NCBI RefSeq assembly: GCF_000349845.1
Contig: NC_020829.1
Location: forward strand, 1,302,001-1,366,000
Source of the DNA: Pseudomonas sp. ATCC 13867
Lineage (GTDB): Bacteria; Pseudomonadota; Gammaproteobacteria; Pseudomonadales; Pseudomonadaceae
DNA length: 64,000 bases
Direction: 5' to 3'
Below, piece after piece: positions 36,543 to 44,006 of the stretch; position 1 is the stretch's first letter; each line of letters opens with the position of its first letter. A program made the translations under genes and the position numbers. Under the pieces are notes generated by a model. It was given only the letters and a program-made list of their open reading frames with translations. It did not search any database and had not been told where the DNA came from.

Positions 36543-36905
36543 ATGCTTGATTACTTTGCCCTGGGGGTGCTGTGCTTCGTCGGGGTAGTGCTGTTCTACG
36601 GCATCATCGTGCTGCACGACATACCCTATGAGATCGCGGTGCACCGCAAGCACCCGCACCAGGACGCGATCCACGCCGCTGGCTGGGTCAGCCTGTTCAC
36701 CCTGCATGCCCTGTGGCCGTTCCTGTGGATCTGGGCGATGCTCTATCGCGAGGACCGTGGCTGGGGCTTCCGTGACGGCGGCTCGCCCAAGGAACACGTA
36801 CAGCACCTGGAAGCCCAGGTCAGCGAACTGCAGGCGCGCCTGGAACGGCTGGAGGCCAGGGTGCCACCGGAGCCGCAGGGCTCCATCCAGGAAGGAGGGC
36901 GCTGA
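36543..36905 (+). CDS. DUF3302 inner-membrane protein (YiaW-like)
   Basis: This 120-residue protein has two predicted membrane helices (LGVLCFVGVVLFYGIIVL and WVSLFTLHALWPFLWIWAML) and a C-terminal coiled coil (HVQHLEAQVSELQARLERLEA). The ATG at 36543 follows AGGAAAG at the right distance. It is the usual partner of an HlyD-type subunit encoded next door, as in the E. coli yiaW-yiaV pair. A role with that subunit in envelope export is inferred. Confidence 0.88.
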   Translation: MLDYFALGVLCFVGVVLFYGIIVLHDIPYEIAVHRKHPHQDAIHAAGWVSLFTLHALWPFLWIWAMLYREDRGWGFRDGGSPKEHVQHLEAQVSELQARLERLEARVPPEPQGSIQEGGR

Positions 36906-36907
36906 AG

Positions 36908-37867
36908 ATGGATCTCCTGCTCGTCCTGACCTATACCGCGTTCTGCATCGCCATCTTCAAGATCTTCAAGATCCCGCTGAACAAGTGGAGCGTTCCCACC
37001 GCCGTGCTGGGGGGCGTGGTGCTGATCGGTACGCTGATCTTCACCATGAACTACAACCACCCCTACAGCGAGGCGGCGCGCACCTACTTCATCTCCACGC
37101 CGATCGTCCCCGTGGTGTCGGGCGACGTGGTCGAGGTGCCGGTCAAGGGGAATGAAATGCTGAACAAGGGGGATGTGCTGTTCCGCATCGATCCCTTGCC
37201 GTTCCAGGACAAGGTGCATTCCCTGCAGGCGCAACTGGTTTCGGCGCGCGCCGACCTGAGCCGGGCCAGCGAACTGTTCCGGCGCAACGTCGGCAACCGC
37301 CGCGACGTCGATGTGCTGAACGCGCGCGTCAACGATCTCTCCGCGCAACTGTCGACCGCCCAGTACAACCTCGACCACACCACGGTGCGCGCGCCGTCGC
37401 GCGGCTATGTCACCCATGTGTCGTTGCGCCCGGGGATGCGCGTGAGCAAGCTGCCGCTGCGCCCGCCGATGGTGTTCATTCCGGATGAAGGCCAGTACTT
37501 CGTGGCCTGGATGCGCCAGAACAGCCAACTGCGCCTGAGCCCCGGCGACCAGGCCGAGGTGGCGTTCGACGGCATTCCGGGGGAGGTGTTCCAGGGCAAG
37601 GTCAAGCAGGTCATCGCGGTGATCGGCGAAGGCCAGGTGCAGCCCTCGGGCACGCTGATCAGCTACACGACGTCGCCGCCGCCGGGACGGGTGCCGGTGT
37701 TCATCGAGATCACCGATCCGGCCTACGATCAGTACAAGAACCTGATGCCGGGTGGTTCCTACGGGCAGGCGGCGATCTATACCGAACACTTCCACCACGT
37801 GGCGATCATCCGCAAGGTCCTCCTGCGCATGGCTGCCTGGATGAACTACATCTTCCCGTTCCACTGA
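36908..37867 (+). CDS. HlyD/EmrA-family membrane fusion protein (YiaV-like)
   Basis: This 319-residue periplasmic adaptor is anchored by an N-terminal helix region (FCIAIFKIFK and VPTAVLGGVVLIGTLIFTM). The biotinyl-lipoyl-like domain is seen in VSGDVVEVPVKGNEMLNKGDVLFRID. An alpha-hairpin (LVSARADLSRASELFRRNV) leads to VRAPSRGYVTHVSLRPGMRV. No transporter is linked, so the pump partner is unknown. It begins two bases after the DUF3302 stop. Confidence 0.9.
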   Translation: MDLLLVLTYTAFCIAIFKIFKIPLNKWSVPTAVLGGVVLIGTLIFTMNYNHPYSEAARTYFISTPIVPVVSGDVVEVPVKGNEMLNKGDVLFRIDPLPFQDKVHSLQAQLVSARADLSRASELFRRNVGNRRDVDVLNARVNDLSAQLSTAQYNLDHTTVRAPSRGYVTHVSLRPGMRVSKLPLRPPMVFIPDEGQYFVAWMRQNSQLRLSPGDQAEVAFDGIPGEVFQGKVKQVIAVIGEGQVQPSGTLISYTTSPPPGRVPVFIEITDPAYDQYKNLMPGGSYGQAAIYTEHFHHVAIIRKVLLRMAAWMNYIFPFH

Positions 37868-37913
37868 TGGCCTGAGCCGATGACCGCCATGCGCCTGTCG
37901 CATTGGCGGTTTA

Positions 37914-37941
37914 TCCTCGGACGGTCCTGGCCGTCCGAGGA
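37914..37941. other. Inverted repeat before chrA
   Basis: Arms TCCTCGGACGG (37914-37924) and CCGTCCGAGGA (37931-37941) are a perfect 11-bp inverted repeat with a TCCTGG loop. It lies 47 bases after the HlyD stop and 36 bases before the chrA ATG. No T-run follows. It could be a terminator-like stem, or an operator or mRNA stem that hides the first ribosome site (GAGGAGGGC). Confidence 0.5.
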
Positions 37942-37976
37942 GGGCGGTGTCTGTTCCCGGAAGGTTGTCGCCACGC

Positions 37977-39185
37977 ATGTTCCCGCCACGCCGGACCGAA
38001 GCGTCCGTTTCCGTTCTCAGGGTCTTCCTGATCTTCCTGCGCCTGGGGCTGACCTCCTTCGGCGGCCCGGTGGCGCACCTGGGCTACTTTCGCGAGGAGT
38101 TCGTCCACCGGCGCCGTTGGCTGGATGAAGCCCACTACGCCGAGCTGATCGGCCTCTGCCAGTTCCTGCCGGGGCCGGCCAGCAGCCAGGTCGGCATGGC
38201 CCTGGGGGCCCTGCGCGCCGGCCAGGCCGGTGCCGTGGCGGCCTGGCTGGGCTTCACGCTGCCTTCGGCGCTGCTCATGGCTCTGTTCGCCCTGGGACTG
38301 AGCGGCCAGGCCGGCTGGCTGCCCGCCGGCGCCTTGCACGGGCTGATGCTGGTTTCGGTGGCGGTGGTCGTGCAGGCGGTCTGGGGGATGGCCCGCTCGC
38401 TGTGCCCGGACTGGCCGCGACGGGCGCTGATGCTGGCGGCGGCGCTGCTGGCGTTGCTCTGGCCGGGCGCCGTGGGGCAGGTGCTGCTGATCGTCGCGGC
38501 CGGCGTGATCGGCGTACTGGCGCTGCGTCCGCCACCGGTGCCGGAGAGCCCGTCCTGGGCCGGACTGCCCTCGCGCCGTATCGGCGCAGTCTATCTGCTG
38601 CTGTTCTTCGTCCTGTTGGCGCTGCTGCCGGTGCTGGCCGGTCTGGCGTCCAGCAGCGCGCTGGCGCGCTTCGAGGCCTTCTACCGGGTAGGGGCGCTGG
38701 TGTTCGGCGGCGGCCACGTGGTGCTGCCGTTGTTGCAGGCCGCCGTGGTCGAGCCGGGCTGGGTCGACGGGCAGGCTTTTCTCGCCGGTTATGGCGCCGC
38801 CCAGGCGATGCCGGGGCCGCTGTTCAGCTTCGCCGCCTTCCTCGGGGCGGCGATGCAGTCCCCTCCCGGCGGCGCGTGGGGCGCGCTGCTCTGCCTGCTG
38901 GCGATCTTCCTGCCGTCCTTCCTGCTGGTGCTCGGCGTACTGCCGTTCTGGGACAGCGTGCGGCGCCGGCGCTGGCTGCGCGCGGCGCTGGCGGGGGTGA
39001 ATGCGGGCGTGGTCGGCCTGCTGCTGGCGGCGCTCTACCAGCCGATCGGCCGCGACGCCATCGCCGGGCCACTGGACATTGGCCTGGTCGCGCTGGCCTA
39101 CCTGGCGTTGGCCAGCGGCAAGCTGCCAGTGTGGGCGCTGGTCCTGCTGGCGGCGCTGCTCGGAGTCCTGGTCGGCGCCTTGTAA
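37977..39185 (+). CDS. chrA: Chromate transporter ChrA (long-chain CHR family)
   Basis: This membrane protein of about 402 residues exports chromate. It carries two homologous halves with the family motifs: FLRLGLTSFGGPVAHLGYFREEFV and QFLPGPASSQ in the N-terminal half, and FYRVGALVFGGGHVVLPLL with GAAQAMPGPLFSFAAFLGA in the second half. A GTG at 37947 with a nearby GAGGAGG could give 412 residues; ATG 37977 is chosen because it leads straight into the conserved region. Neither a chrB regulator nor a superoxide gene is adjacent. Confidence 0.92.
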   Translation: MFPPRRTEASVSVLRVFLIFLRLGLTSFGGPVAHLGYFREEFVHRRRWLDEAHYAELIGLCQFLPGPASSQVGMALGALRAGQAGAVAAWLGFTLPSALLMALFALGLSGQAGWLPAGALHGLMLVSVAVVVQAVWGMARSLCPDWPRRALMLAAALLALLWPGAVGQVLLIVAAGVIGVLALRPPPVPESPSWAGLPSRRIGAVYLLLFFVLLALLPVLAGLASSSALARFEAFYRVGALVFGGGHVVLPLLQAAVVEPGWVDGQAFLAGYGAAQAMPGPLFSFAAFLGAAMQSPPGGAWGALLCLLAIFLPSFLLVLGVLPFWDSVRRRRWLRAALAGVNAGVVGLLLAALYQPIGRDAIAGPLDIGLVALAYLALASGKLPVWALVLLAALLGVLVGAL

Positions 39186-39194
39186 GGACTGGCC

Positions 39195-39223
39195 CGCCGC
39201 GAAAACCGGCGGTCTTCGCGGCG
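39195..39223. terminator. Weak bidirectional hairpin between chrA and SDR gene
   Basis: CGCCGCGAA (39195-39203) pairs with TTCGCGGCG (39215-39223), with a small inner repeat. The genes on both sides converge here. No T-run is present, so termination strength is uncertain. Confidence 0.4.
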
Positions 39224-39233
39224 TGGCGAGGGG

Positions 39234-40007
39234 TTACAGGCTGCTCACCAGGTGTCCGCCATCCACCGCGAGCACGGCGCCGGTCATGAAGGCGCCGGCG
39301 TCGCTGGCCAGCAGCAGGAAGGGGCCTTCCAGCTCGCGGAGCTGGCCCAGGCGGCGCATGGGCACGGTATCGCGGATATAGGCCTGGCCCTTGTCGCTGT
39401 CGAAATAGGCGTCGTTCATTTCCGTCTTGAAGTAGCCCGGCGCGATGGCGTTGACCCGCACCTGGTAGCGTGCCAGCTCCAGGGCCAGGGACTTGCTCAA
39501 CTGCACTACGCCGGCCTTGGCCGCGCAGTAATGGCTGTAGCCGCCGCCCACGCGCAGGCCGAGGATCGAGGCGATGTTGACGATGCTGCCGCCGCGCTGG
39601 GCCTTGGCCAGGCGCTGCGCCGCGCACTGGGCGACGCGCCAGACGCCGTCGAGGTTGGTGGAAAGCATGCTGCGCCAGTCGTCCTCGTTGATCTCCAGCG
39701 CGCGCTGGCCATTGCCGATGCCGGCGTTGTTGAGCACCACGTCGACCACGCCGAACTGCGCTTCGGCGCTGTCGAAGGCTGCCTCCACGCTGGCGCGGTC
39801 GGTCACGTCCAGCGCCACCGCGAGGGCTTCGCCGCCGTCGTGGCGGATGGCGTCGGCCAGCTGCGCCAGGCGCTCGGTACGCCGTGCGGCCAGTACCACC
39901 CTGGCTCCGGCCTGGGCGGCGACCCGCGCCAGATGGGCACCGATACCGCTGGAGGCGCCGGTGATCAGTACGGTCTTGCCGGCCAGGGAGAAGAGGTCGT
40001 TGCTCAT
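39234..40007 (-). CDS. Short-chain dehydrogenase/reductase
   Basis: This 257-residue NAD(P)-dependent oxidoreductase has the TGASSGIGAHLA cofactor motif near residue 16, NNAGIGN in the middle, and the catalytic YSHYCAAKAG (Tyr-x-x-x-Lys). The KTVLITGA start and a basic residue in ARRTE (after the second strand) suggest NADP use. The start at 40007 (MSNDLFSLAGK) follows AAAGG. The substrate is not known. The C-terminal GAVLAVDGGHLV is typical of the family. Confidence 0.92.
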   Translation of the reverse strand: MSNDLFSLAGKTVLITGASSGIGAHLARVAAQAGARVVLAARRTERLAQLADAIRHDGGEALAVALDVTDRASVEAAFDSAEAQFGVVDVVLNNAGIGNGQRALEINEDDWRSMLSTNLDGVWRVAQCAAQRLAKAQRGGSIVNIASILGLRVGGGYSHYCAAKAGVVQLSKSLALELARYQVRVNAIAPGYFKTEMNDAYFDSDKGQAYIRDTVPMRRLGQLRELEGPFLLLASDAGAFMTGAVLAVDGGHLVSSL

Positions 40008-40123
40008 GGCTATACCTTTGTCGTCAGAGCGAAATCGCTGATCGCCAAGGTTAGCCCGAAGCGCCCTCAAGGGCATGCAGGGTGCGCCATTCGCACCGCG
40101 AATGACGAAGCCCCAGGGCTCTT

Positions 40124-40204
40124 CGTAGGAGCGAGCTTGCTCGCGAACGGCCCAACGCAGGAGCACTACTGAAATCCGTTCGCGAGCAAGCTCGTTCCTA
40201 CAGG
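40124..40204. repeat. REPIN (paired REP sequences)
   Basis: GTAGGAGCGAGCTTGCTCGC and its inverted partner GCGAGCAAGCTCGTTCCTAC lie about 30 bases apart, just downstream of the amidotransferase terminator. Confidence 0.85.
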
Positions 40205-40214
40205 GAGCAGAAAG

Positions 40215-40246
40215 GAAAAAGCCCGGCGCAAGGGCCGGGCTTTTTC
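40215..40246. terminator. Bidirectional rho-independent terminator
   Basis: GAAAAAGCCCGGC and GCCGGGCTTTTTC flank a short GCAAG loop. T-runs occur in both directions. It ends the amidotransferase transcript coming from the right. Confidence 0.9.
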
Positions 40247-40263
40247 AGGGCGCGGGAAGCGAA

Positions 40264-41067
40264 TCAGGCCGCGAGTGCGCGGGCCTGCTTCTTCTTCACC
40301 TGCGCGCGGCAGGCATCGCCGAACGCCTTGAAGATCTTCACCGAGTCGGGGTTCTGCGCGGCCTTCCATTCCGGGTGCCACTGCACCGCGAAGAGGAAGG
40401 GCGACAGGGTTGGGGCGTGGATCGCCTCGACCAGGCCGTCTTCGGCATGGGCGATGGGTTCGATGCCCTTGCCGAGGTTCTTCAGGCCCTGGCCGTGCAG
40501 CGAATTCACGCGGATCTCGTCGCCCAGCAACTGCTGCAGCCAACTGCCCGGGATCGGACGAACGCCGTGAACCTGGCTGTACTGCACGTCGACCGGGTCT
40601 TCGGGATTCTCGCGATGGTCGTTGAAGCCGGGCTCGGCGTAGACCTTCTGGTAGATGTCGCCGCCGAGGGCAACGTTGATTTCCTGCATGCCACGGCAGA
40701 TGCCGAAGATCGGCAGGCCACGGGCGATGGCGGCCTTGATCAGCGGCATGTCGAAGTTGTCGCGGTCCTTGTCCTGGCCCTTGCCGGGAGTCTCGTTCTC
40801 CTGGCCATAGAGCGCCGGATCGATGTTGCTGCCGGCGCCGGTGAGGTACACGCCGTCGGCCATGTCCAGGTATTGCTCGAGGTCTTCGATACCGCAGCAG
40901 GTCGGTACCAGCACCGGCACGCACTCGGCCTGTTCGACCAGGGGCACGATGTATTTGTGGGTCATTACCTGATAGTCGTGGCCTTTGCGCTCTTGGCTGC
41001 CCATGGACATCAGGACGACGGGTTTGCGGAGGGTCTGTTTCTTGTTGCCAATGTTGCTGTTGGACAT
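40264..41067 (-). CDS. Class I glutamine amidotransferase, gamma-glutamyl-GABA hydrolase-like (peptidase C26)
   Basis: This 267-residue hydrolase of the PuuD/PauD kind would release GABA from gamma-glutamyl-GABA in polyamine catabolism. The catalytic Cys is in FGICRGMQE (about residue 124). The His-Glu pair is in QWHPEW (231 and 233). LTGAGSNIDPALYG and GDIYQKVY are typical of the subgroup. The start MSNSNIGNKK has a moderate AGGTG site. No polyamine genes are adjacent, so the substrate is inferred from family. Confidence 0.88.
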   Translation of the reverse strand: MSNSNIGNKKQTLRKPVVLMSMGSQERKGHDYQVMTHKYIVPLVEQAECVPVLVPTCCGIEDLEQYLDMADGVYLTGAGSNIDPALYGQENETPGKGQDKDRDNFDMPLIKAAIARGLPIFGICRGMQEINVALGGDIYQKVYAEPGFNDHRENPEDPVDVQYSQVHGVRPIPGSWLQQLLGDEIRVNSLHGQGLKNLGKGIEPIAHAEDGLVEAIHAPTLSPFLFAVQWHPEWKAAQNPDSVKIFKAFGDACRAQVKKKQARALAA

Positions 41068-41439
41068 ATGTCACCTTTGGACGGGCTGCAGCCCATCGTT
41101 TTTGTGCAGGCGCGCAGCTGAAGAGCACGCTACCTGAGGTCCCGAGCACTGCCGGGAACGCACAGAAGGCGAAGTTTCCCGGTCGAAACCTGGCTACCAG
41201 CCTGCCAGAGCCGTTAAATATGTCAAACGAAATCGCTGATGGGCGTCAAAAATAATGACCGAAGTCTTGTCGAGAAATAAGAGTAAGACTTTGTTTTTTA
41301 AGGATTTTTAAAAATAACCAAGCAAAGCAAAAAGTCCATTATTTACAACGTTCGTAAATAATGGTGAAAAATTCTGAACATTTTTTCATGGCAACGGCAG
41401 GGCGCGCCGGGCGGCGCGCTCTGCCTCGCGGGTTGCCGC
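41068..41439. other. AT-rich intergenic region
   Basis: This is a marked drop in GC over roughly 41210-41395, including T- and A-runs. No gene is supported. It contains a perfect 11-bp inverted repeat, listed separately, and probably the amidotransferase promoter. Confidence 0.5.
41336..41364. promoter_or_regulatory. Perfect inverted repeat, operator or terminator
   Basis: CCATTATTTAC and GTAAATAATGG flank AACGTTC. On the minus strand the stem is followed by ACTTTTTGC, so it could terminate the diguanylate cyclase transcript that ends at 41440. Its symmetry and AT-richness also fit a regulator binding site for the divergently read amidotransferase gene. The two cannot be separated by eye. 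Confidence 0.5.
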
Positions 41440-43092
41440 TCAGTCGCACTCGATGCGGTTACGGCCGTTCTGCTTGGCGCGATAGAGCGCGCTGTCGCTG
41501 CGCGAAAGGGCGGCCTCGGCGGAGACGTCGTTGGCCTGGAGGGTAGCGACGCCGATGCTGATGCTCAGCGGGATGCGTTCGCAGCCCAGGAGCAGCGGAC
41601 GGTCGGCCAGTTGCTGCTGCAGGCGCCTGGCGAAGGTCACCGCGCTGCTGACGTCGGCGTCGCCGAGCACGATGGCGAACTCCTCGCCGCCCATGCGTCC
41701 GGCGAAATCGATGCGGCGGATCGCCCGCCCGAGAATGCCGGCGAAGTGGCGCAGCGCCTCGTCTCCGATGCCGTGGCCCCAGCGGTCGTTGATGGCCTTG
41801 AAGTGGTCCAGGTCGCACATCAGGATCGCGGCGCTGCGCGTCAGCGAACGCTGCACGCGGCCCAGCTCGGCCTCGATCAGTTGCATGAAGTGGCGGCGGT
41901 TGGGCAACTGGGTGAGGAAGTCGGTGGTTGCCAGCACCTGTAGCTCGACTTCGATGCGTTTGCGCTCGGTGACGTCGGTGACCAGGCCGTGCCAGATCAC
42001 GCTGCCGTCGGCCAGGCGCTTGGGCTGGGCGTTGCCCTGGCGCCAGAGGATGCCGCGTCCGGGAAGCTGCACGCGGAACTCATGCCGCCACGGATGCAGC
42101 GTCGAGGCGGAGAGGTCCAGCGAGGCGAGGAGCGCGGGCAGGTCGTCCGGGTGGACCCGGTCGTGCAGGACCGCCGCATTACCGCTGATCTGCTCGGCGG
42201 TCATGCCGTAGATGTCCATCACACCGGCGCTGACGTAGGGGAAGGTGCTGGTGCCATCGGGCCGGTGCCGGAACTGGAAGACCATGCCGGGGATTTCATC
42301 GGTCAGGTCGGTCAGCAGTTCGACGTTCTGCCGCAACTGTTCCGAGACGCTCCGCAACGCGGTGATGTCGGTGGTGGTGCCGATCATGCGCAAGGGGCGG
42401 CCGGCATCGTCGCGCTCGATCACCTTGCCGCGGCTGCAGACCCAGATGTAGTGACCATCCTTGTGGCGCAGCCGGTGCTCCACTTCATAGGCCGGGGTGT
42501 GGCCGTCGAAGTGTGCGCTGATGGTCGCCTGGACGTAGTCGAGATCGTCGGGGTGAACGCGCGCATAGGCGTCTTCGATGCGCTTGCCGACTTCGTCGTC
42601 GGTGTAGCCCAGCAGGGCCTTCCAGCCGGGGGAATAGTGAATCTCGCCGCTGGGGACGTGCCGGTCCCACACGCCGGTACCGCTGCCGGCGATGGCCAGT
42701 GCCAGGCGTCGTTCATCGGGGCGCTCCAGCAGTTCCCGGGCGATGCTGGCGGCATCGTCCAGCGCGCCGCGCGCGGCGACATCCAGTGCGCGTGGTTGGT
42801 TGTCCAGCACGCACAGCCAGCCGAGGGCGGCGCCGTCGGCGGCATGCAGGACGACGACCGCCAGCGGGTACAGGTCGGCTTCGCGGGTGCGCAGGGGAGC
42901 CGAAGCGGCATTCAGGCAAAGCAGGGTGGCGAAGGATTGCGCCGCTTCGCGGGCCAGGCCATCGAAACCCAGCAGGCGGCCGTGGACGTCGGCCAGCAAG
43001 GCGGCGGCCGCGCCGAGTGGATAGCGGGCAAGGCGTAGGAGACTGTCGAATCGCCCGTACTCCTGAACATCAGGATCACTGGAAGTTTGCAT
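41440..43092 (-). CDS. Diguanylate cyclase with GAF-like and two PAS domains
   Basis: This 550-residue soluble enzyme makes cyclic di-GMP. An N-terminal GAF-like region covers about residues 10-120. One PAS is seen in SGTGVWDRHVPSGEIHYSPGWKALLGY with its PAC (YIWVCSRGKVIERD). A second lies around FPYVSAGVMDIYGMTAEQISGN. The catalytic core begins ATTDFLTQLPNRRHFM and contains MGGEEF (about 468-472). An intact inhibitory I-site, RRID (459-462), lies five residues upstream. No membrane helix is present. The signal is not known, but it could oppose the PvrR-like phosphodiesterase. Confidence 0.93.
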   Translation of the reverse strand: MQTSSDPDVQEYGRFDSLLRLARYPLGAAAALLADVHGRLLGFDGLAREAAQSFATLLCLNAASAPLRTREADLYPLAVVVLHAADGAALGWLCVLDNQPRALDVAARGALDDAASIARELLERPDERRLALAIAGSGTGVWDRHVPSGEIHYSPGWKALLGYTDDEVGKRIEDAYARVHPDDLDYVQATISAHFDGHTPAYEVEHRLRHKDGHYIWVCSRGKVIERDDAGRPLRMIGTTTDITALRSVSEQLRQNVELLTDLTDEIPGMVFQFRHRPDGTSTFPYVSAGVMDIYGMTAEQISGNAAVLHDRVHPDDLPALLASLDLSASTLHPWRHEFRVQLPGRGILWRQGNAQPKRLADGSVIWHGLVTDVTERKRIEVELQVLATTDFLTQLPNRRHFMQLIEAELGRVQRSLTRSAAILMCDLDHFKAINDRWGHGIGDEALRHFAGILGRAIRRIDFAGRMGGEEFAIVLGDADVSSAVTFARRLQQQLADRPLLLGCERIPLSISIGVATLQANDVSAEAALSRSDSALYRAKQNGRNRIECD

Positions 43093-43287
43093 CGGATGGC
43101 TGCTTCTTCACCGGAGAGTGGGGGCGTTTCCCTGTCTGGCGGAGGGGCGGGGGGCCTCGCGTCCGGCAGATGGCCCTATGAGATCACGCGCGGGCACGCG
43201 CCACAATCTCCACATGAAGGACGGGCGACGAGTGAACTGATGACCCGCGTCCGCCACGCTGCGTGCGCAGCGCGGGGCACAGGTCGA

Positions 43288-43632
43288 TTAGCCCAGGAGT
43301 TGGTCGATCAGGACGGCATTGGTGTAGATCAGGCTGCCATCGCTGGCCCGGTGGCCGACCAGGTGGAAGTGCCCGCGCTGGTCGCCGTGGCTCAGGTAGA
43401 CGCGGTACTGGCAATCGGAGAGCGGGCCGAAGCCTTCGGGCATCTTCAGGTCGAGGTTGTCCAGGTCGGCGTCCACCATCACGTCATGCGCCCCACTGTT
43501 CTGCAGGTATTCCTCGGCGTGTTCCAGGCGCAGGTGGTCGGCATCGCTGACGAAGAAGTGGATGTCTTCCAGCGGGGTGGGTTTCTGGTCGGGGCGGGTC
43601 TTGCACCAGCCTTCGAGAGTCATCGCGCTCAT
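43288..43632 (-). CDS. Conserved small protein of unknown function (114 aa)
   Basis: This 114-residue acidic soluble protein reads MSAMTLEGWCKTRPDQKP and then an alternating charged and hydrophobic pattern ending IYTNAVLIDQLLG. No motif is recognised. The start has a good AGGAGGC site and coding bias looks real. It sits between the diguanylate cyclase and the porin. Confidence 0.65.
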   Translation of the reverse strand: MSAMTLEGWCKTRPDQKPTPLEDIHFFVSDADHLRLEHAEEYLQNSGAHDVMVDADLDNLDLKMPEGFGPLSDCQYRVYLSHGDQRGHFHLVGHRASDGSLIYTNAVLIDQLLG

Positions 43633-43743
43633 GGTAGTGGCCTCCTTCAGCTATGTGGGCATTCGGATTGCCGCGACTGTCTCTGTTTTGACCGCCGATG
43701 TTCCCGTGTGATTCCGCCAGGAGTGCGCCAGCGATGGGCGGGC

Positions 43744-43772
43744 ATAAAAAAAACCGCTCCAGGGAGCGGTTC
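43744..43772 (-). terminator. Strong rho-independent terminator with T8 tail
   Basis: On the minus strand AACCGCTCC-CT-GGAGCGGTT is followed by T8. No protein-coding gene ends here in that direction, so it implies a non-coding transcript. Confidence 0.85.
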
Positions 43773-43945
43773 GGAAGGACGTTGAAGGAGCAATCACAAT
43801 ATCAACGTCAGGAGTCATCTTTCGATAATCGGCAAGAGACGATATCGAAAGCGGGAAAGATGGTGGGGACTCTAGAAAGTTTGCCGGAGTGGATAAACCC
43901 CGATCCGGGGAAGAGACTTTATATCGCAGTGCAATAATGGACGAT
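43744..43945 (-). ncRNA. Candidate small RNA between oprD-like gene and 43632
   Basis: Read on the minus strand, this stretch holds CCCCGGATCGGGG near the 5' side. A perfect 9-bp stem follows (43819-43827 with 43843-43851, CTTTCGATA/TATCGAAAG), then a 7-8-bp stem (43779-43785 with 43802-43808, ACGTTGA/TCAACGT), and a classic terminator with T8. There is no open frame. A separate hairpin (43953-43990) ends the porin gene just upstream, so this is a separate transcript or a processed 3' end. No known family was recognised; the 5' end is a guess. Confidence 0.5.
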
Positions 43946-43952
43946 GAAATAG

Positions 43953-43990
43953 CAAGGGCAACTCTCGAATGAATCCGAAAGTTGCCCTTT
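43953..43990 (-). terminator. Terminator of the OprD-family porin gene
   Basis: AAGGGCAACT and AGTTGCCCTT form a 10-bp stem around a CG-closed loop, 17 bases after the porin stop. The downstream strand reads GCTATTTC, a weak T-run. Confidence 0.65.
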
Positions 43991-44006
43991 GATTATTCGC
44001 GCCGAA

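Noticed and set aside
41210..41400. AT-rich stretch as a possible replication origin or prophage edge
   Set aside because: No DnaA boxes, integrase or att repeats were seen. The genes on both sides are ordinary chromosomal ones.
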